From Gemmiger sp. An87 (GTDB taxonomy: Bacteria > Bacillota > Clostridia > Oscillospirales > Ruminococcaceae): a DNA stretch of 62,199 bases. Positions 59,723 through 62,199 of the stretch are shown in pieces (position 1 is the stretch's first letter; the number at the start of each line of letters is the position of its first letter). The stretch spans positions 1 to 62,199 of the forward strand of contig NZ_NFHD01000018.1 in assembly GCF_002159185.1 (NCBI RefSeq), read 5' to 3'. A program made the translations under genes and the position numbers. The notes below the pieces were generated by a model that made no database searches, was not told the origin of the DNA, and was given only the letters and a program-made list of their open reading frames with translations.

Positions 59723-60085
59723 ATGAAGTTTTTAAAGCAAGCGGCTCGCATTCTTGCCATCTCCTTTGTGGGCGAGGTGCTTAAGGCAGTCATCCCTCTG
59801 TCGATCCCGGCCAGCGTATACGGGCTGGTCATTTTGTTGGTGCTGCTGTGCACCGGCCTGCTCCGGGTAAGCCAGGTGCGGGAGGCGGCACTGTTTCTCA
59901 TCGAGATTATGCCGGTTATGTTTATTCCGGCGGCAGTGGGCCTGACCGATGCCTGGCCCAGCCTGGCCCCGGTGTTCTGGCCGGTGGTCATCACCGTGGT
60001 GTTCACAACTGTGCTGGTGATGGCCGTCACCGGCCGGGCCACTCAGTTTGTGATCCAAAGGGGAAAGGGGAAGAAGGATGCGTGA
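59723..60085 (+). CDS. lrgA: LrgA/CidA family membrane protein
   Basis: Encodes 120 residues. ATG 59723 has GTGGGGA upstream and is preferred over 59645, which lies within the promoter. Four transmembrane segments; conserved IPASVYGLVILLVLLCTGLL and LIEIMPVMFIPAAVGL. Holin-like partner of LrgB, linked to murein hydrolase control and pyruvate transport in other Firmicutes. Overlaps lrgB by eight bases. Confidence 0.93.
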   Translation: MKFLKQAARILAISFVGEVLKAVIPLSIPASVYGLVILLVLLCTGLLRVSQVREAALFLIEIMPVMFIPAAVGLTDAWPSLAPVFWPVVITVVFTTVLVMAVTGRATQFVIQRGKGKKDA

Positions 60086-60770
60086 GTTTTTTGCCTCGTC
60101 GCTGTTTTATGGGGCGGCGGTCAGCCTGCTGGCCTACGAGCTGGGCCTTGCGCTGAAAAAGAAATTTCGTCTGGCAGTGCTCAACCCGCTGCTGATCGCG
60201 GTGATCTGTGTGATCGGTGTGAACCTGGTGCTGGGCGTGGACTACGAAAGCTATAACGCCAGCGGGCAGTATCTGTCCTACCTGCTCACTCCGGCCACGG
60301 TCTGCCTGGCGGTGCCTTTGTATGAACAGTTGAGCCTGCTGAAGGAAAACCTGAAGGCGGTGGTCTGCGGCATTCTGTCCGGCATTCTGGCAAGCCTTGT
60401 GGGCGTGCTGGCCTGTGCCAAGCTGTTCGGGCTGGATCACGAGCTATATGTGACGCTGCTGCCCAAGTCCATCACCACGGCCATTGGTATGGGTGTGTCT
60501 CAGGAGCTGGGCGGTATTGTTACCATTACCGTGGCCTCCATCATCATTACCGGTATTCTGGGCAATGTGATCGCGGATGGCGTGTTCAAGCTGTTCCGCA
60601 TCCATGAGCCGGTAGCGAAGGGCCTGGCGCTAGGCAACTCCGCCCATGCCATCGGTACCGCCAAGGCCATGGAGCTGGGCGCGGTGGAAGGTGCCATGAG
60701 CAGCCTGGCCATTGCGGTGGCGGGCCTGTGCACCGTGGTGGGCGCTTCTGTGTTTGCCCAATTTATGTAA
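60078..60770 (+). CDS. lrgB: LrgB family membrane protein
   Basis: Encodes 230 residues; GGGGAAGAAGG before ATG 60078. LrgB hallmarks: LTPATVCLAVPLYEQLSLLKE, LLPKSITTAIGMGVSQELGG, ALGNSAHAIGTAKAMELGAVEGAMSSLAI. Acts with LrgA. Six to eight transmembrane segments. Confidence 0.95.
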   Translation: MREFFASSLFYGAAVSLLAYELGLALKKKFRLAVLNPLLIAVICVIGVNLVLGVDYESYNASGQYLSYLLTPATVCLAVPLYEQLSLLKENLKAVVCGILSGILASLVGVLACAKLFGLDHELYVTLLPKSITTAIGMGVSQELGGIVTITVASIIITGILGNVIADGVFKLFRIHEPVAKGLALGNSAHAIGTAKAMELGAVEGAMSSLAIAVAGLCTVVGASVFAQFM

Positions 60771-60788
60771 CCTGTGGAGGGGATAACC

Positions 60789-61397
60789 ATGAAACAACCA
60801 TTGATCGTGGCGGTGGGCCGTCAATACGGCAGCAGTGGCCGTCTGGTAGGCGCAAAGCTGGCCGAGCGCCTGGGTGTGGATTTTTACGACAAGGAAAAGC
60901 TGATGTCCATTGCCCGCAGCACACCGGATTACAGCGAGGTCAAAGCCTTTTATGAGGAGCGACCGGTGAACAGCCTGCTCTATGCCATTGCTATGAATGA
61001 GGAACTTGCCGTAACAAGCGAAACGGTGTTCCGCCGGATTCGCGCCTTGATGCAGGATCACAGCGGTGTGCTGATCGGCCGGTGCGGCAATGTGATTTTC
61101 CGCCCGGATGCAAACGCCGTGAGTGTGTTTATCCATGCTGCTCCCGAGATCCGCTGCCAGCGTATTGCTGAGCTGGAGAACATCTCGCCGAAAAAGGCAG
61201 CGGTACGCATGCAGGAGGTAGACGAGGAGCGAACTGAGTTCCACAAGTATTTCACCGGTGAGCAGTGGGGCCAGGCCGAAGGCTATGAGCTCTGCCTGGA
61301 CAGCGGTATCCTGGGCGTGGACGGCTGCGTGGAGATGATTCTCAACTATCTGCGCTGGAGGGGTTTGCTGGATGAAAATGAAACCGCCGGCAAGTGA
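60789..61397 (+). CDS. Cytidylate kinase-like protein
   Basis: Encodes 202 residues; GGAGGGGATAACC before ATG 60789. P-loop-like start IVAVGRQYGSSGRLVGAKLAERL and LIGRCGNVIF match the cytidylate-kinase-like family found widely in Clostridia (PF13189). It lacks the strict GxxGxGKS, using G-R-Q-Y-G-S-S-G-R. Substrate not established. 18 bases after lrgB; overlaps the next gene by 26 bases. Confidence 0.88.
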   Translation: MKQPLIVAVGRQYGSSGRLVGAKLAERLGVDFYDKEKLMSIARSTPDYSEVKAFYEERPVNSLLYAIAMNEELAVTSETVFRRIRALMQDHSGVLIGRCGNVIFRPDANAVSVFIHAAPEIRCQRIAELENISPKKAAVRMQEVDEERTEFHKYFTGEQWGQAEGYELCLDSGILGVDGCVEMILNYLRWRGLLDENETAGK

Positions 61398-62061
61398 GGA
61401 AAAATCCACTGTCCGCACCTATGATCTGGTACTGGAATACCTGAAAGGCCAGATTCTGGAGGGCAAGCTGACCCTGGGAGCGAAGCTGCCCTCTGAGCGC
61501 AGCCTGATGGCGGAGCTGGGGCTTAGCCGCAACTCGGTGCGGGAGGCGCTGCGCCAGCTGGAAAACATGGGCTTTGTGCGCAGTGTGCATGGGCAGGGCA
61601 GTTTTCTGGTGAACGAGGCCGGGCAGGGGTTTTCCTCCATCCTTTCCATGATGCTGCTGCTTCGCCAGAGTGACCGGGGCGAATTCCTTACCTTGCGTGA
61701 AAGTCTGGAAGGTGCTGTTTACGAACGGGCGGTGCGCCTTGCTCCTCCGCAGCCAATACAGGCGATGGAACAGGCGGTGCAGGCGATGGAGCAGGCACAG
61801 GAGCCGGGCCAGCTGGAAGAGGCCGAGAGCCGGTTTCACCGGAGCATGATCGAGGCGGGGGAGAATCAACTCATCGCCGCGATCATGGAGGCGCTTTCCA
61901 GCCAGGGGGATCTTTACCGGCGGGAGACGCTTGCCCAGCTGGACGAGGCCACCCGCACCCCTCTGCTGGATACCCACCGCCGGATTCTGAAGGCGCTGCA
62001 AACCGGCGATGCCCCACTGGGCCGCGCCGCACTGGCGGAGCACTTCCGGTTGATTCAATGA
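61372..62061 (+). CDS. FadR-subfamily GntR transcriptional regulator
   Basis: Encodes 229 residues; ATG 61372 lies inside the end of the previous gene, with an alternative ATG at 61378. The N-terminal winged helix is GntR type: LPSERSLMAELGLSRNSVREALRQLEN and VHGQGSFLV (about residues 45-80). The FCD effector domain (about 105-225) includes RESLEGAVYERAV and AESRFHRSMIEAGENQLI. It usually senses an organic acid; the lrgAB/kinase neighbours are possible targets. Confidence 0.93.
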   Translation: MKMKPPASEEKSTVRTYDLVLEYLKGQILEGKLTLGAKLPSERSLMAELGLSRNSVREALRQLENMGFVRSVHGQGSFLVNEAGQGFSSILSMMLLLRQSDRGEFLTLRESLEGAVYERAVRLAPPQPIQAMEQAVQAMEQAQEPGQLEEAESRFHRSMIEAGENQLIAAIMEALSSQGDLYRRETLAQLDEATRTPLLDTHRRILKALQTGDAPLGRAALAEHFRLIQ

Positions 62062-62065
62062 AAAA

Positions 62066-62103
62066 AACACCCTGATCCCGTGAAAACGGGTTCAGGGTGT
62101 TTC
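62066..62103 (+). terminator. First intrinsic terminator after the GntR gene
   Basis: AACACCCTGATCCCGT and ACGGGTTCAGGGTGTT pair, ending TTTC. Confidence 0.9.
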
Positions 62104-62112
62104 AGCCTGTAG

Positions 62113-62150
62113 AAAAACCTGCTTTGGCAATCAGGCCAGAGCAGGTTTTC
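62113..62150 (+). terminator. Second intrinsic terminator in tandem
   Basis: AAAACCTGCTTTGGC and GCCAGAGCAGGTTTT pair around AATCAG, followed by CTGTTT. Confidence 0.88.
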
Positions 62151-62183
62151 TGTTTGAAAACAAGAAGACAGGTGGAAAAAGCA

Positions 62184-62199
62184 ATGAAATGTGGCGCAT
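62184..62199 (+). CDS. Possible start of a further gene (3'-truncated by window)
   Basis: ATG 62184 follows AGGTGGAAAAAGCA and reads MKCGA before the window ends. Too short to identify. Confidence 0.3.

Overview
The window looks like a chromosome segment of a GC-rich Clostridia member of the Oscillospiraceae/Ruminococcaceae (Faecalibacterium/Gemmiger/Subdoligranulum-like gut anaerobe). This is inferred from Firmicute-type Shine-Dalgarno sites (AAGGAGG), near-consensus -35/-10 promoters with 17-nt spacers, FabK-type fatty acid synthesis, a MarR/FabT-like regulator, CarD, DUF5685 and DUF1015 genes, and codon use. I could not run a taxonomic search.

Layout. (1) 1-6130 is accessory DNA. It holds the 3' part of a possible GHKL/MORC-like ATPase-nuclease, a small DUF6809-like gene, an AT-rich spacer with paired hairpin repeats, two overlapping tyrosine-recombinase genes (the first catalytically degenerate), and a RelB/YafQ toxin-antitoxin pair whose toxin carries a nonsense codon. 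It ends next to tRNA-Pro(GGG), a plausible integration site. (2) 7281-8942 encodes an unrecognised membrane-anchored protein. (3) 9033-17400 is a nickel operon: a structured leader with a terminator, a five-gene Opp/Nik-type ABC importer, then larE, larB and larC, which make the nickel-pincer nucleotide cofactor. No larA is present here. (4) 17422-21678 is a potABCD polyamine importer with a structured leader; its PotD carries a C-terminal membrane anchor. (5) 21700-26799 holds a small membrane protein, an acyl-ACP thioesterase, and serC-serA-DUF1015. (6) 26915-33203, minus strand: IMP dehydrogenase, an aromatic-acid-exporter-like protein, a candidate small RNA, an HD hydrolase, a PAP2 phosphatase and a PucR regulator. 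(7) 33357-44464, minus strand: the complete type II fatty acid operon acpP-accBCDA-fabH-fabK-(second FabK-like)-fabD-fabG-fabF-fabZ, followed by a MarR/FabT-like regulator. An AT-rich operator-like array sits at the operon's start site.

(8) 44720-53279 holds a degenerate-GGDEF/EAL protein, a 47-residue protein missed by ordinary ORF cut-offs, CarD with an attenuator-like leader, a collagen-like lipoprotein, a LysR-flavodoxin-SDR locus (SDR broken by one stop codon), tRNA-Leu(GAG) and RmuC. (9) 53385-62061 is plus-strand: a polysaccharide deacetylase, a DUF5685/J-domain/membrane trio, an AI-2E-family transporter, a GH13 enzyme, a MIF-like tautomerase, LrgAB, a cytidylate-kinase-like protein and a FadR/GntR regulator.

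The most notable systems are the self-contained nickel import plus nickel-pincer-cofactor operon with a candidate metal- or cofactor-responsive leader, the paired active/degenerate recombinases, the carD leader with mutually exclusive hairpins, and a candidate CU-rich small RNA at 29818-29976. All function calls come from reading motifs by eye; no database search was possible.
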